From Pseudomonadota bacterium (lineage in GTDB: Bacteria; Pseudomonadota; Alphaproteobacteria; UBA8366): a DNA stretch of 45,694 nucleotides. A program made the translations under genes and the position numbers. The notes under the pieces were generated by a model. That model made no database searches and was not told the DNA's origin. It saw only the letters and a program-made list of their open reading frames with translations. The stretch spans positions 1 to 45,694 of the forward strand of contig JAYZAS010000016.1 in the NCBI GenBank assembly GCA_036339585.1, read 5' to 3'. Below are positions 26,231-33,967 of the stretch, piece by piece; the stretch's first letter is position 1; the number at the start of each line of letters is the position of its first letter.

Positions 26231-27100
26231 TCAAGATTGACTAGTGGCTACTGGGGCACCTGCTGTGCTTCCCCACTCGGTCCACGACCCATCATAAACG
26301 GGTGCTATCTTTCCAGTTACTAGAAAACTTATGAAAGAAAGAGCGGCAGCTGCAACTCCGGAACCACATGTCATAGCCATGGGTTCCTCTGGATCAATAC
26401 CTGCTTTAACAAAAACATTACGTAATTCACTTTTTGAGAGTAACGCTCCGGTTTCAGCATTCATAAAAAGGGTAGGCATTAGATTAACTGAGCCTGGGAT
26501 ATGACCACAAGCAAGACCCGGCCGTGGCTCCTCTTCCTCACCAGAAAATCGGCCAGCAGGCCTTCCGTCAATTACTAATTCCTCATTGGTGTCTAAATTT
26601 GCTCTAATTTGGTCAAATGTCCGCAAAAATTTTGTATTCAAATGGGCGGTAAAATGCCCATCTTTTGGTGAATATTTTTGATCAGTGACCGGTAATTTTT
26701 CCCTAAGCCATTTTGGGAGCCCGCCGTCGAGGATAGCTATATTTTCATGGCCGAAGAGCTGAAAGGTCCACCATATTCGTGGCGACGAAAAAACACCCAG
26801 CCTGTCATAGACGACGATATAGTCACTATCGCTGATCCCCATCTTTCTGACCCTTGAAGAAAAAATTTCGGCCGGTGGTATCATGTGAGGTAACGTGTCT
26901 TGCGGATCGCTTATGTCATCAATATCAAAAAAACAGGCTCCGGGTATATGCTCGGCCTCATATTCAATAGCTGCGTTACGCCGAGTATTTGGAAGGAAAT
27001 ATGTGCCATCAATGATGCGCACATTATCTGCTTCAAGATGAGCATTTAGCCAGGTTGTGGAAACAAGCGGGGCTGAGAAATTAATATTGTCTTCATTCAT
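26231..27100 (-). CDS. SseA-like sulfurtransferase (3-mercaptopyruvate/thiosulfate type)
   Basis: A 289-aa protein with tandem rhodanese domains. The N-terminal, inactive domain has VRIIDGTYFLP, HIPGACFFDIDDISD and YIVVYDRLGVFSSPRIWWTFQLFG. The C-terminal domain has VIDGRPAGRFSG, CGHIPGSVNLM and the active-site loop CGSGVAA with nucleophile Cys245. CGSG is the loop type of 3-mercaptopyruvate sulfurtransferase, as opposed to CRKGVT of classical rhodanese. It transfers sulfane sulfur to cyanide or thiols in the cytoplasm. The length matches E. coli SseA (about 281 aa). It is the first gene of a unit with the GNAT gene. It is probably unrelated to the retinal operon upstream. Confidence 0.92.
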   Translation of the reverse strand: MNEDNINFSAPLVSTTWLNAHLEADNVRIIDGTYFLPNTRRNAAIEYEAEHIPGACFFDIDDISDPQDTLPHMIPPAEIFSSRVRKMGISDSDYIVVYDRLGVFSSPRIWWTFQLFGHENIAILDGGLPKWLREKLPVTDQKYSPKDGHFTAHLNTKFLRTFDQIRANLDTNEELVIDGRPAGRFSGEEEEPRPGLACGHIPGSVNLMPTLFMNAETGALLSKSELRNVFVKAGIDPEEPMAMTCGSGVAAAALSFISFLVTGKIAPVYDGSWTEWGSTAGAPVATSQS

Positions 27101-27244
27101 AACAAAATCGATTCATTAGCAAACTCCAATATTTGTGACAGGTGCTGGTATGTATCAAATAGAGATGAACAAGCAGGGTCAAGTAGCTTGGGGTTGTTAC
27201 ATTCTCGGATGGTTTCAAGGCGTTATGGACGAATCATACGAGAT

Positions 27245-28030
27245 TTAATTGAATTTAGCTGGGGTGACTTTAACTCGAAGCATTCGTAACAATTCAATTA
27301 AAAGCATATGAGGCACCGTTATTGCCGCCAAGCCAATAAATAGTATTTTGAAGTGCAGATCAGTCAAATCTTCATTTGAGGAAAACCAGCCGTAAGCTAG
27401 TAGTGCGAGCAGTAATGTTAGCCCTGAATAAGTAACCATATTTTTGACGGCCACGTACTGTGTTCCTTTATCCAGGAGGGTAAATTCGTGTTTGATGTGT
27501 CGCGCGCTGTGAATAAAAACAAAATAGAGGGAAAAATATATTAGAGGGGGAAAAAAAACTGCGAAACACAATAATATAAGTAGATCAAATAATATTTGTG
27601 AATTCCAATTTTTGATCTCAAGAAGTAAGGATAAGACAGCTATATAGCCAGCAAAATGGATTACTGTAATAATATAGTTAGGATCTTCTCCGAAAATTAA
27701 ACCTCTAAAAATTTGTTCTACCTCGGTAGGCCAAAACCAGACTGTCAGCGCTAGTATAAGTGTGGCATATGGAATACCATGCATTAAAGAAATTTGGTCT
27801 CTGCTAAAATGATAAACCGATATAAGAATGAACAAACTCAGTCCTATAAAAGGTAACTTTAGCCAGAAAAGTGTTGTCAATATACCTATGAATGAATAGG
27901 CGCAGATAAAGATTATGAACCCATATTTAGTGGTATAAATACGGGCATTTTTTGCCAGAACAGGATCTAGCGCGCCATGCGGTAGTCCGCCAAGGATAAT
28001 CAGTGCTATTGCTGTATATTCCCAATACAT
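27245..28030 (-). CDS. blh: Beta-carotene 15,15'-dioxygenase (Brp/Blh family)
   Basis: A 261-aa integral membrane protein that cleaves beta-carotene into two retinal molecules. The family hallmark GGLPHGALDP is at residues 13-22, with further membrane His residues in SVYHFSRDQ, VIHFAGY, FIHSARHIKHE and the C-terminal TVPHMLLIEL that are likely iron ligands. Several hydrophobic segments fit six or seven membrane helices. It is the last gene of the opsin/pigment operon. Its ATG shares one nucleotide with the crtY stop (TAATG-type coupling). No terminator is evident downstream. Confidence 0.93.
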   Translation of the reverse strand: MYWEYTAIALIILGGLPHGALDPVLAKNARIYTTKYGFIIFICAYSFIGILTTLFWLKLPFIGLSLFILISVYHFSRDQISLMHGIPYATLILALTVWFWPTEVEQIFRGLIFGEDPNYIITVIHFAGYIAVLSLLLEIKNWNSQILFDLLILLCFAVFFPPLIYFSLYFVFIHSARHIKHEFTLLDKGTQYVAVKNMVTYSGLTLLLALLAYGWFSSNEDLTDLHFKILFIGLAAITVPHMLLIELLRMLRVKVTPAKFN

Positions 28031-29088
28031 TATTTCTCTTTAATCATTTGCATAATTGATTTTAAGAATGGCTTTGCTGGTGCGCTAGTAATTACCTGCA
28101 GGGCATTGAGGGGGCGGGCTTTGGTCAAGAATGAAGCAAAGTCATCGCCCTTTGTTTTTTGTGCTATATCTAAAAAAATTTTTGGCAGATGATGGGGATG
28201 CTCTTGTATGATCTTTATAAGTTGTAGGTCCATCCAGGTTTCAAGCAAAGGCGGCCGATATTTTGTTATTGGTTTTCCAGCCGTAAGTGTTTTGGCTGTT
28301 ATTTTTGCCCAGGAACGCATGTTCATAAAGCCATAGCCACTAGAGGCACGGGTCATTCCTCCACGAGCCCCTATTGGAATACCCCAATCATCATTGGTGC
28401 TAGGGCGAAGTCCCATTGGAATATGCGCCTTCTCTTTTCGAATAATTTTTCCTGTAAGATTATTGTTTTTGATCCATTCTAGCGAATTTTTTTCAAGATT
28501 TTTTATATTTCCTGGCATTGCACCAAAATAGGTACTTTCAATAAGCAAACTTGTATTAGTTATTGGCAACATGTACTCAAAATATAATCCGGAGTCCTCT
28601 GCTCTCATATTTGTCATAAGTAGTGCGACATCCTTGGCAAAATTGTGCTCACAGTTAATTTCTATTCCCACGAAACTTTGATAGGCACGAAAGCGATCTG
28701 TTGAGGGGGGACGGCTGTCGAATACATACTTTGCCGAAGGTTTTGAAACTAACGTGTCCCTATTGAGGAAGCATTGGGGATGGCGTTCAATAACCTTCTT
28801 GCATTTTTCGTAAAAGGCGCGACCCGAAATTCTATAATAGTGCCAATTTTTGCCAGTCTGCGTTACACTTCTATTCTCTGAAGAGACCACCCATTTTGAA
28901 TACTGGCTTGTCCCAGGCAAGAAATTTGAATGATCACGGTCGGACCAGAAGCTGTAGGTACGATCATCTCGAGCATTAAAATTTGGATCACTAACAACAA
29001 CTGAGCCAGGTAGAATCTTATGCTTCGAAAGCTCACTTGCTAACGACAGCCCTGCAACACCACCACCTACGATATGTATCCAGACCAT
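28030..29088 (-). CDS. crtY: Lycopene beta-cyclase
   Basis: A 352-aa flavoprotein-like cyclase that converts lycopene to beta-carotene. The N-terminal NAD/FAD-binding motif IHIVGGGVAGLSLASELS is followed by DDRTYSFWSDRDH, the CrtY signature, and by IPMGLRPSTNDDWGIPIGARGGMTRASSGYGFMNM, another strong family block. I start at ATG 29088; the codon before it is a TTG. It begins 9 nt after the crtB stop and is coupled to blh at its end. The length is slightly short of the 380-aa family norm. Confidence 0.94.
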   Translation of the reverse strand: MVWIHIVGGGVAGLSLASELSKHKILPGSVVVSDPNFNARDDRTYSFWSDRDHSNFLPGTSQYSKWVVSSENRSVTQTGKNWHYYRISGRAFYEKCKKVIERHPQCFLNRDTLVSKPSAKYVFDSRPPSTDRFRAYQSFVGIEINCEHNFAKDVALLMTNMRAEDSGLYFEYMLPITNTSLLIESTYFGAMPGNIKNLEKNSLEWIKNNNLTGKIIRKEKAHIPMGLRPSTNDDWGIPIGARGGMTRASSGYGFMNMRSWAKITAKTLTAGKPITKYRPPLLETWMDLQLIKIIQEHPHHLPKIFLDIAQKTKGDDFASFLTKARPLNALQVITSAPAKPFLKSIMQMIKEK

Positions 29089-29097
29089 CAAATAAAT

Positions 29098-30006
29098 TTA
29101 TCCCTCAGTATTGGCTCCCGGGTATCCTCTCAAAGCCTCATGTAAAGTACTGTTGTGGCCTGTTTTATAACACCGTATTGATGGAGCGGCAGAACATATA
29201 AAGCTAGAAACTATCAGCTCGATTAGTTTTTCCATTTTAGTCGTGTAGATGCGCTCGCCCCAAACATTGAACTTAGATTTCCGAATCTTGGCGCCTATCC
29301 TCCGATAAACTCGACCGGCTACCAGCACTACGAATCGCACTCGAAAGCTCAAAAATGGAAGGCCAACAAAGCCCGAAGCATAATATTTTTCTGCTAAAAC
29401 AAGTAATCGTTCTACAGCGGTTTGTATGAGAATCTCTTGTTCGTCTGAGGGGGATAAGATCTCAGCAGCCTTACAACTATTCACCCATGTTGCCGGAAGA
29501 TAGCGGCGTCCAATCTTTGCGTCATCGCTGACATCACGAGCAATATTAGTTAATTGCATTGCAATACCCAAGTCGATTGCATGTGCTAATGCCCGCGGGT
29601 CATTTACTTTGAGAACATTACACATCATCAAACCCACCGTGCCTGCTACTTGGTAACAATATTGTAAAAGTTCTTTTTCATCTGATACAGCCACTGGTTG
29701 GGTGTCGCTTCTTACACCCAATAATAAATGAGTAAATATTTCAGCATCGACTGGTGGGTAAATAGACGATAAATGTTCGACGTATTCATTGGTAATGTCT
29801 TTTGCTTGGATGCTTTCGATGACATGAGTGAGTTGCTTGAACGCTTTACTTTTTGAGACACCATCGTCAGCTATATCGTCTACCTTTCTGCACAATGCGT
29901 ATAGTGCGGATACTGACTTAAAATCCTTGGCGCCTAGCCAGAAGCTGGCAAAATAAAATGAACTTGCATGGGTGCGAAAGATATTTTCGTTAATGGTTTC
30001 GTTCAT
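29098..30006 (-). CDS. crtB: Phytoene synthase
   Basis: A 302-aa squalene/phytoene synthase family enzyme that condenses two GGPP into phytoene. Two Asp-rich Mg-diphosphate motifs are seen: RKVDDIADDG near residue 40 and NIARDVSDDAKIGRRYLP near residue 160. The N-terminal HASSFYFASFWLG is the substrate-binding Ser-rich block. It begins 3 nt after the crtI stop and ends 9 nt before crtY. It probably associates with the membrane only peripherally. Confidence 0.95.
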   Translation of the reverse strand: MNETINENIFRTHASSFYFASFWLGAKDFKSVSALYALCRKVDDIADDGVSKSKAFKQLTHVIESIQAKDITNEYVEHLSSIYPPVDAEIFTHLLLGVRSDTQPVAVSDEKELLQYCYQVAGTVGLMMCNVLKVNDPRALAHAIDLGIAMQLTNIARDVSDDAKIGRRYLPATWVNSCKAAEILSPSDEQEILIQTAVERLLVLAEKYYASGFVGLPFLSFRVRFVVLVAGRVYRRIGAKIRKSKFNVWGERIYTTKMEKLIELIVSSFICSAAPSIRCYKTGHNSTLHEALRGYPGANTEG

Positions 30007-30009
30007 CTT

Positions 30010-31482
30010 TTATTTTGACTGAGGTATCATTTTATCTACTACCTTTGCAGAGCTAATGACCCCTGGCAATCCTGCCCCCGGGTGGGTTCCGGCTCCCACT
30101 AAAAATAAATTCTTCGGGCCCTCTGCTTTATTATGAAACCGAAACCAAGCAGATTGTTTAAATGTTGGCGCTACAGAAAACCCACTCCCATATGCAGTGA
30201 GATAGTTATCCTTAAAATCTTCTGGTGTCATGAAAAAAGTCGAGCAAATCGTTGATGCAAGATCGGGAAGAATGGTATTACCAAGTGCGTTAACGATTCT
30301 TTCTTGGAGAAGTGGCCCCTCGATTTCCCAATCTACTGAACCAAGAAGATTTGGGACAGGACACAGAACGTAAAATGAATCACACCCTGCAGGTGCAAAA
30401 TTAGGATCTGTAGCTGTAGGACGATGAAGGTAAAGTGAAAAATCATCCGCTAAAATTTTGCGATCAAAAATATCCTTTAACAGCTCTTTGTAGCGGGTCC
30501 CCATCCAAATAGTGTGATGCGCTACATCTGAGTAGGTCCGACGTGTTCCGAAGTATAATACGTAAAGACCCATCGAAACTTTCGATAATCTGTGCTTGGC
30601 GCGTGCTGTTATTGATTGGTCGCTCCTTGATATCATGCTGCCATACATGTGCATTGGGTCAGCATTTGAAACAACTATATCCGCACCAACTTTATTGCCT
30701 GAGTTATTTATAACTCCTGTGGTTGTTTGATTTTCAACGATAATTTTTTCAATCGTAGTATTAGTGGTGATTTTTATGCCTTCCTCGTCCATTAATTTTT
30801 TTAAGGCTTGCACTAAAGCGCCAGTGCCACCGATCGGAAAATAAATACCCCATTTGCGCTCGAGAAAATGGATCAAGGAATAAATACACGTTGTATCAAA
30901 TGGGCTCCCACCAAGAAGAAGTGGTTGTATAGAAAACGCCTGGCGTAATTTTTCATTTTTCAGATAGGTACTTACTAACTGCCAAACTGTCTTGTAGGAC
31001 TTAAGCTTTACTAATGAGGGAGTTGTTTTAAACAGCAAGCTAAATTCATGGAATGGCTGGTCGGATAATTCATCAAAAGCAACCTCAAATATTTGTTTTG
31101 AATGGTTGAGAAGTTTCAGATACCCCTCGGTATCACCTGGCTCAAATTTTCGTATCTCGGAAAGTGTGTCCTCCAATGTTCCACCATAATTAAACTGTGT
31201 TTCATCAGGGAAATAAAAGCGGTACCAGGGATTGACAGGTACAAGGGTGATGTAATCCGACAGTTTCTTTCCGAAGAGATTGAAAAGTTCTTCAAATAAA
31301 AATGGGGCGGTTATTACCGTAGGGCCGGCATCATGTGTGAATCCGTCCAATTTAAAAACTTGAGCTCTGCCGCCTATTTCTGCGTTACGTTCAAAAAGCT
31401 CAACACTATAGCCCTTCGCCCTTAGCCTCAAAGATGCGGCAATACCGCCAAAACCTCCACCAATTACAACAGCATCCTTCAT
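30010..31482 (-). CDS. crtI: Phytoene desaturase (lycopene-forming)
   Basis: A 490-aa FAD enzyme. The N-terminal dinucleotide motif AVVIGGGFGGIAASLRLRAKGYSVELFERN is followed by GGRAQVFKLDGFTHDAGPTVI, and the C-terminal NLFLVGAGTHPGAGLPGVISSAKVV is the diagnostic carotenoid dehydrogenase signature. It carries out four desaturations from phytoene to lycopene, giving the substrate of the adjacent CrtY. Its ATG overlaps the crtE stop by 4 nt (ATGA), so translation is coupled. The length is usual for bacterial CrtI (about 490-500). Confidence 0.96.
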   Translation of the reverse strand: MKDAVVIGGGFGGIAASLRLRAKGYSVELFERNAEIGGRAQVFKLDGFTHDAGPTVITAPFLFEELFNLFGKKLSDYITLVPVNPWYRFYFPDETQFNYGGTLEDTLSEIRKFEPGDTEGYLKLLNHSKQIFEVAFDELSDQPFHEFSLLFKTTPSLVKLKSYKTVWQLVSTYLKNEKLRQAFSIQPLLLGGSPFDTTCIYSLIHFLERKWGIYFPIGGTGALVQALKKLMDEEGIKITTNTTIEKIIVENQTTTGVINNSGNKVGADIVVSNADPMHMYGSMISRSDQSITARAKHRLSKVSMGLYVLYFGTRRTYSDVAHHTIWMGTRYKELLKDIFDRKILADDFSLYLHRPTATDPNFAPAGCDSFYVLCPVPNLLGSVDWEIEGPLLQERIVNALGNTILPDLASTICSTFFMTPEDFKDNYLTAYGSGFSVAPTFKQSAWFRFHNKAEGPKNLFLVGAGTHPGAGLPGVISSAKVVDKMIPQSK

Positions 31483-32381
31483 TGTCTCTTAGTTAGAAAA
31501 TGACAATACCGTGTCAAGGTATCATGGCATGATGAGGGCAATTCCTCGGCTTCTTTGAGTGCTAATTGCAATAATTGATTTAATCTTTCGGTAGATCGGC
31601 TTATTGCATCTTTAGTGACAGTCCCTTCACCGAAAATTAACACCGCATTCAATCGAACTTGATCGTCCTCAAAGCGTTGGTCCAAGTCAATGTCATTGAT
31701 GTCGTCGGCGATTTGATATGCTATCGCATAATAATTTAATGCTCTCCTACATGCTTCAATTTTGTCGTTATGACCGGCAACGATTAAAGGTAATTCCATT
31801 GGCATGCTTAATAGAGGCCCTGACTTGGCTGCTGCTATTTGCTCATAGATGTTCAGCTCTTTGGGCTTATGTACCTGTGCATAGAGATCTGCGGATTGTC
31901 CATAAATGGTTCTAGATACGCTACTATGGACGGTTTGTATAAAATTTGCCGAATTAGTAGTTCTTTTGAGGCTTGCGCTGGCAGCATAGGCAGCTGATAT
32001 CAGCAGGTCTCCAACACAAATGGCAATTGGTTCACCAAACTTTGCCCATACACTAGGTGCTCCCCTGCGCATTTCATCTCTGTCTTGCAAATCGTCATGT
32101 ACTAGAGATGCATTGTGAAGTAATTCAACTGTTGCACCTATCGCGATTGTATCATCTGAGTCTAGGTCCAGCGCGAAACTACTATCGATAGCTAACTGCG
32201 CCCGTATTCTCCTGCCTTCGCCGTTCAGGTGGTAGTGTACGGCAGTTTTTATATCTGAATGCAGGTCATCAGCGCATGACACGAGTTCAAGCATTCTGTT
32301 TTCAATACTGGACAGAGCAGACACTCTTTCACTCGTATCGAACATACTAGTATCGGAATGGCGTAAGGCATGAACCATCAT
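31479..32381 (-). CDS. crtE: Geranylgeranyl diphosphate synthase
   Basis: A 300-aa trans-prenyltransferase. The first Asp-rich motif is HDDLQDRDEMRRG, spaced DDxxD rather than the longer DDxxxxD of many CrtE proteins; the second is QIADDINDID. VELLHNASLVHDD is the usual preceding helix. It makes the C20 diphosphate used by CrtB. Two adjacent ATG codons (32381 and 32378) are possible. The only Shine-Dalgarno-like sequence, GGAG (plus-strand 32394-32397), overlaps the base of the strong hairpin at 32395-32425, so initiation may be regulated. It is the second gene of the operon, 66 nt after the opsin stop. Confidence 0.94.
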   Translation of the reverse strand: MMVHALRHSDTSMFDTSERVSALSSIENRMLELVSCADDLHSDIKTAVHYHLNGEGRRIRAQLAIDSSFALDLDSDDTIAIGATVELLHNASLVHDDLQDRDEMRRGAPSVWAKFGEPIAICVGDLLISAAYAASASLKRTTNSANFIQTVHSSVSRTIYGQSADLYAQVHKPKELNIYEQIAAAKSGPLLSMPMELPLIVAGHNDKIEACRRALNYYAIAYQIADDINDIDLDQRFEDDQVRLNAVLIFGEGTVTKDAISRSTERLNQLLQLALKEAEELPSSCHDTLTRYCHFLTKRQ

Positions 32382-32394
32382 AAAGCCATAAAGC

Positions 32395-32425
32395 TCCGGG
32401 CTGGCTTTGAAAAAGCCAGCCCGGA
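32395..32425 (-). promoter_or_regulatory. Strong hairpin between opsin gene and crtE
   Basis: A near-perfect inverted repeat: arms CCGGGCTGGCTTT (32396-32408) and AAAGCCAGCCCGG (32412-32424) with a 3-nt loop, plus one closing T-A pair. On the transcribed strand it is followed by AGCTTTATGGCTTTAT, not a run of T, so it is not a classical full terminator. It could act as an attenuator, an RNA-processing or stability element that keeps opsin mRNA above pigment mRNA, or a block on the crtE ribosome site that its base overlaps. Confidence 0.7.
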
Positions 32426-32447
32426 CTAGTTAGGTTTAGTGCCTTAT

Positions 32448-33158
32448 TTACTTCTTGGACGAAGTAGCTGCCCAGATCGATCCGGTAGCCGCCGCCCAAA
32501 TTACAACCCCAAATGCGATCTTGTTAACAAAATCTGCGAGGTTATAAATTATGTTGAGGCTGGCAACATCTGGAGTTGCCGCAGCATACCCATAGATGTA
32601 ACCGAGTGGGTAAATTGCCCAACCAACGGTAACGATTATGCGGAGCGCAGCAAATGCTTGCTGGCTTGCTTTCGTTCCCTTACTGGCATTTATTTGGCTA
32701 GCCTCACCCGCGAACACTTCGTAGATGATGTAGAGCCAACCAGCCATGCCCACAGCGAAGCCACCCCAGACGCTAACGGCACCTATTTCGCCAAGATACC
32801 CAGCTATCAGCATCACTAAGGACGCAATAAGCAAACGCCAGAACACCGAGGCTGCAACAAGTGTGATCGCTGCAAGTATGAGATAGAACTCAATAATTTG
32901 CAGTGGCACTGTGAGTAACCAATCAACATATCTGAATACGGTTGGGCTTTGGCCAGTATTGACCCAAACTTCCCGCATATAAAAATAATGGATGGCTGCA
33001 ATACCCGTAACCATTGCGGCTACGGTCAAAGAAGTCTTCCACTTACCTTCGGCCCGATCTCTTTCAACCCAAAAGAAAAAGGTTGCTGCCACCATAGCAG
33101 CAGAAATAATCCAAAACGATACCCCTACTAAATCTGCGGGGTCTAGTCCCTTACCCAT
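32448..33158 (-). CDS. Proteorhodopsin, blue-type light-driven proton pump
   Basis: A 236-aa seven-helix opsin. Helix C reads RYVDWLLTVPLQIIEFYLIL: Asp79 (proton acceptor, Asp97 in the reference green protein), Gln87 (tuning residue 105, Gln for blue) and Glu90 (proton donor, Glu108). His57 matches His75 and the retinal Lys213 (NLADFVNKIAFG) matches Lys231. The DTE-type triad indicates outward H+ pumping. The protein begins MGKGLDPADLVGVSFW, so it lacks the cleaved N-terminal signal of the SAR86 reference. AGGAG about 9 nt upstream of the ATG is a good ribosome site. It is the first gene of the operon and is followed by a hairpin before crtE. Confidence 0.97.
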   Translation of the reverse strand: MGKGLDPADLVGVSFWIISAAMVAATFFFWVERDRAEGKWKTSLTVAAMVTGIAAIHYFYMREVWVNTGQSPTVFRYVDWLLTVPLQIIEFYLILAAITLVAASVFWRLLIASLVMLIAGYLGEIGAVSVWGGFAVGMAGWLYIIYEVFAGEASQINASKGTKASQQAFAALRIIVTVGWAIYPLGYIYGYAAATPDVASLNIIYNLADFVNKIAFGVVIWAAATGSIWAATSSKK

Positions 33159-33210
33159 ATCATAATCTCCTGTACGTTAATCCCTAACTATTACGGAAAA
33201 CCATAACTGT

Positions 33211-33240
33211 GGTCCGTTGCGATGGCCCCTACAACGGACC
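33211..33240 (-). promoter_or_regulatory. Inverted repeat in the opsin 5' leader
   Basis: Perfect 9-bp inverted repeat GGTCCGTTG (33211-33219) / CAACGGACC (33232-33240) around a 12-nt loop, 53-82 nt upstream of the opsin ATG. It may be an operator or a leader-RNA stem-loop. No well-matched -35/-10 pair was found to place it relative to the transcription start. Confidence 0.5.
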
Positions 33241-33866
33241 GTCCAGAGTTCTTTAGCACATTTTTCGTATTTTAAACTAGGGCGTCGTGCAAATAATAAT
33301 TTTTTTAAAAATATGCTGTATTTTAGATGTATCGTTGGAAAGTTCCCTTGGTAGGCTTTGAAACACTGGTTCGACTGAAAAAATTGACAGGCCAAACGGA
33401 CATAAAATTCCTTATTTGAGAGGGTTGGTACCAAGCCAATTTCTTTTTTCGAAATACGCTTTGTGCAGCCGATTAATGGATCTATAAGAGACGTGCGCAG
33501 ACGGTTCAAAAGGCACTGTGCGCGCCAACTAATCCGCCATAATAAAATTTAAAAGGACCCTAAATCATTGAAAGTTAATGAATAAACATTCATGTCCACA
33601 GGAATGATTTGGCCTTTTATGGCTTTTGGGTAGCTCAATTTTTATCTTGGGAAACTAATGTGCCTTGGTTGCTCAGGTAGTCTGAGTAACAAGCTCGCGA
33701 CCCTTTTATTTGCATACGCTACGGACGTGCCGGAAACTAAAACATAAAGTGCTTATACGATGTGGTTTATTTGACTTTGTTAGCGCATCATAAAGGCATG
33801 GTATCAAAAAATTTAAAAGACAAAAAAAATATATATCTGACATTTATATTTAATTTTTCTTACACC

Positions 33867-33893
33867 TTGGATTAACTAATAATCCGTTATAAA
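33867..33893 (+). promoter_or_regulatory. Possible promoter/operator upstream of the aminotransferase gene
   Basis: TTGGAT (33867-33872) and TATAAA (33888-33893) resemble -35 and -10 boxes with a short 15-nt spacer. An inverted repeat GGATTA-ACTAA-TAATCC (33869-33885) overlaps them, the usual place for a repressor operator. The gene starts 75 nt downstream. Low confidence, since AT-rich DNA gives such matches by chance. Confidence 0.3.
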
Positions 33894-33967
33894 CACAATA
33901 TAAGGCTGCGGAGTCGCATTTAGGTCCAAAACAATTTTTTCACTGAAGTACTGGTCGAGAGAGGTAT

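Larger units (their letters stand above)
33159..33967. other. Large divergent intergenic region between opsin operon and aminotransferase operon
   Basis: About 810 nt, very AT-rich in its right half. It holds the 33211-33240 inverted repeat, a stem GTTGCTCAG/CTGAGTAAC at 33668-33690 (one G-U pair) and a 6-bp inverted repeat at 33869-33885. ORFs here look random in composition and lack ribosome sites or family resemblance. Both divergent promoters should lie here. A small RNA cannot be excluded. Confidence 0.6.

Noticed and set aside
33177-33509. A 110-codon minus-strand ORF upstream of the opsin gene
   Set aside because: No ribosome site, no recognisable domain, composition looks random, and it overlaps the inverted repeat and leader of the opsin gene.
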